Positions 62,507 to 64,000 of a stretch of DNA of 64,000 nt are shown here, one piece after another. Below the pieces are notes generated by a model that did not search any database, had not been told where the DNA came from, and saw only the letters and a list, made by a program, of their open reading frames with translations. The stretch is from Cyanophora paradoxa (lineage: Eukaryota > Glaucocystophyceae > Cyanophorales > Cyanophoraceae). Where the stretch lies: the NCBI GenBank assembly GCA_004431415.1, contig QPMI01000097.1:124001-188000 (forward strand). The letters run 5' to 3'. A program made the translations under genes and the position numbers. Position 1 is the first letter of the stretch; every line of letters starts with the position of its first letter.

Positions 62507-64000
62507 ATGCCGGACCTGAGCGCCAAGGCGAAGAAGGGGAGCGCCGACTTCAAGGTACTCGGAATCTGCGAGCTTGTGCGCTCCGCTGAAGCGCCCGCAG
62601 AAAAGCAAGATCAAGATCGGCCGCAAGCTAGCCAAGCCCGCGAACCAGACATCGACAGACTTCAAGAGCAAGAGTACGCGCGATCGCCGGCGCGAGCAGC
62701 GCCAGCGGCCGCGCACGCGCGACTGAGGGCCGGCCTGCGCCAGGACTCCAGATCCTCAACCAGAGCGTGACCGAGGACAAGGGCAGCTTCGTGAACCAGC
62801 GCAAGCTCAATCTCGCGGATCTGCTCTCGCAGTCGAAGCACTACAGCCCGAACGTCCGCCGCGGTGCGCCGGCCGAGGAGAGCGCCGGCTGCGGGGGGGC
62901 GAGGGCCGAGGGCGGGGCGGGCAGATGCGCTGTTCGGGCTGAAGGACCTGCTGGAGCGGCACCCGGGGGCGATGGCGGGGCACGTGGGGGCGGTGCTGGA
63001 GGCGCTGTGCGAGCGGGTGGCGGACCCCGAGGCGAGCGTGCGGCACGCCCTCCGCGTCGCCTTCGCCCACGTCGCCGGCCTCCTCGACGAGGTCCGCCCC
63101 GCCCCGCCCCGTCCCGCCCGCCCCGCGCTCGCTCGCCGGGGCGGGGCCGAGGCGGGGCGCGCAGGCGCAGGTCGGCCCCTTCGCGGGGCTGCTCGTGGTG
63201 CACCTGTGCAGCGGGATGACGCACATCGCCGAGCGCGTGCGCCTCGACGCGCTGCCCCTCCTCGACACCCTCGTCGACCGCTTCCCCGCCGCCCTCGCCC
63301 CGCACGCCCCAAGGTCCGCCCCGCCCGCCCGCCCCGCCGGGAGCGGGGCTGAGGCGGGGCGGGCAGCTGCTGCCGAACTACGCGCACATCCTCGCCAACC
63401 GCTCCCGCCCGTCGCCTCCAGCGCCGCCCCGCCTCCTCCACCGGCCAGGGCCCCGCCGCCCCCGCCTCCGCGTGCGCCCGCGCCGGCGCCGGCCCCGGGG
63501 CGCGTGCGGCGGGCGCCGGGCGCTCACGGCGGCGCAGGCGCGCCGCGACGGTCCTCAAGAGCCTTCACGCCTTCGCCCTCCGCATCCTCGCCCCCAGGGC
63601 CAGCCGCCCGCCCCGCCGGCCCCGCCGCCCCGGGAGCCGGCGCCCGGCCCGCAGGCCTCCACCTCCGCGGCGCTGCTGGCCGCGAGTGGCTCGCCCCGAG
63701 CGGCTGCCGCGTGTCGCTCGAGGCCCACCGCCGGCCCCGCCGCCCGGCGCCCCAGATGCCGCCCTCCCGCCCTTTCGCGCCTCGCCGCGGGGCCGGGGCC
63801 GGGTGGGGCGGGGCGGGGCGGGGCCGGGCCGGGCGGCGGGGAGCGGCTGGTGGGGCTCCTGGTGGAGGTGGCGGGGAGGCGGTGGCGGAGGAGGCGGGGC
63901 GCCCTCGGGGGACGCCCTCGCCGCCCTCCGCGCCGCCGCCGACGTCCTCGCCCTCCTCCTCGCCTCCCCGCCGCCGGCCCGGCCGCCGCCGCCGCCTGCG
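62507..64000 (+). CDS. TEX10: TEX10/Ipi1 pre-rRNA-processing protein, 5' part of gene
   Basis: A subunit of the Rix1 (PELP1-TEX10-WDR18) complex for 60S assembly, in animals associated with NOL9. The start is the ATG at 62507 (MPDLSAKAKKGSADFK). Splicing gives KIKIGRKLAKPANQTSTDFK, TLQILNQSVTEDKGSF, VNQRKLNLADLLSQSKHYSP, the family signature, then DALFGLKDLLERHPGAMAGH, ADPEASVRHALRVAFAHVAG, FAGLLVVHLCSGMTHIAERV, LDALPLLDTLVDRFPAALAP and LLPNYAHILANRS. These are ARM/HEAT-like repeats in family order. The last 500 bp are extremely GC-rich, with exon borders unresolved. The gene runs past the window edge. Confidence 0.88.

Noticed and set aside
1-64000. tRNA or rRNA genes
   Set aside because: I scanned the gaps for cloverleaf-like sequence and internal A/B boxes and for conserved rRNA segments and saw none convincing; a covariance-model search would be decisive.

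Overview
This is very GC-rich nuclear DNA from a eukaryote, almost certainly a single-celled alga. Most genes are cut by many short introns (about 47-90 nt), so single reading frames rarely cover a whole gene. Gene models below were built by joining frames at splice sites that restore known protein families. A plastid is implied by a nuclear gene for translation initiation factor IF-1 with an N-terminal extension and by a CCB2/CCB4-type cytochrome b6f assembly factor. A flagellum is suggested by a UPF0193 (C22orf23-like) gene. About half of the introns resolved in the best-defined gene start with GC instead of GT. I cannot name the species; a haptophyte or a pelagophyte-like stramenopile fits composition and lifestyle, but this is a guess.

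Layout, left to right: 3' end of an acyl-CoA-binding protein (+); a long Ser/Pro-rich protein of unknown function (-); organellar ribosomal protein uS2 (+); NOL10/Enp2 (+); one or two unknown genes (-); TMEM62-like phosphoesterase (+); a possible small gene next to a perfect 32-bp inverted repeat; COG7 (-); cyclophilin (-); beta-ureidopropionase (+); SMARCC/Swi3 (-); a four-fold repeated membrane protein ending in a GAS2-related (GAR) domain (+); CCB2/4-like (-); PRMT7 (+); F-box/LRR protein (-); MFS transporter (+); IF-1 (-); alkaline ceramidase (+); Grc3/NOL9 kinase (-); unknown membrane protein (-); hybrid histidine kinase (+); epsilon-COP (-); a small methyltransferase (+); UPF0193 (+); nucleoplasmin-like FKBP (-); and the 5' part of TEX10/Ipi1 (+), cut by the window edge.

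Genes mostly alternate in strand, giving tight head-to-head pairs (about 120-450 bp between start codons) and tail-to-tail pairs (down to about 70 bp). There is no operon logic, but several products share pathways. NOL10, Grc3/NOL9 and TEX10/Ipi1 act in ribosome biogenesis. COG7 and epsilon-COP act in Golgi traffic. SMARCC, PRMT7 and the nucleoplasmin-like FKBP act on chromatin.

The most unusual item is the gene at 30079-33973. Four tandem membrane modules of one family, each keeping introns at the same positions, are joined to a predicted microtubule-binding GAR domain. The junction lies behind a tandem CAG/TAG splice acceptor whose first choice would stop translation. The second theme is the introns: short, low in complexity, often C-rich at the 5' end and G-rich at the 3' end, and often with GC donors. 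No tRNA, rRNA, CRISPR array or autonomous transposon was seen.
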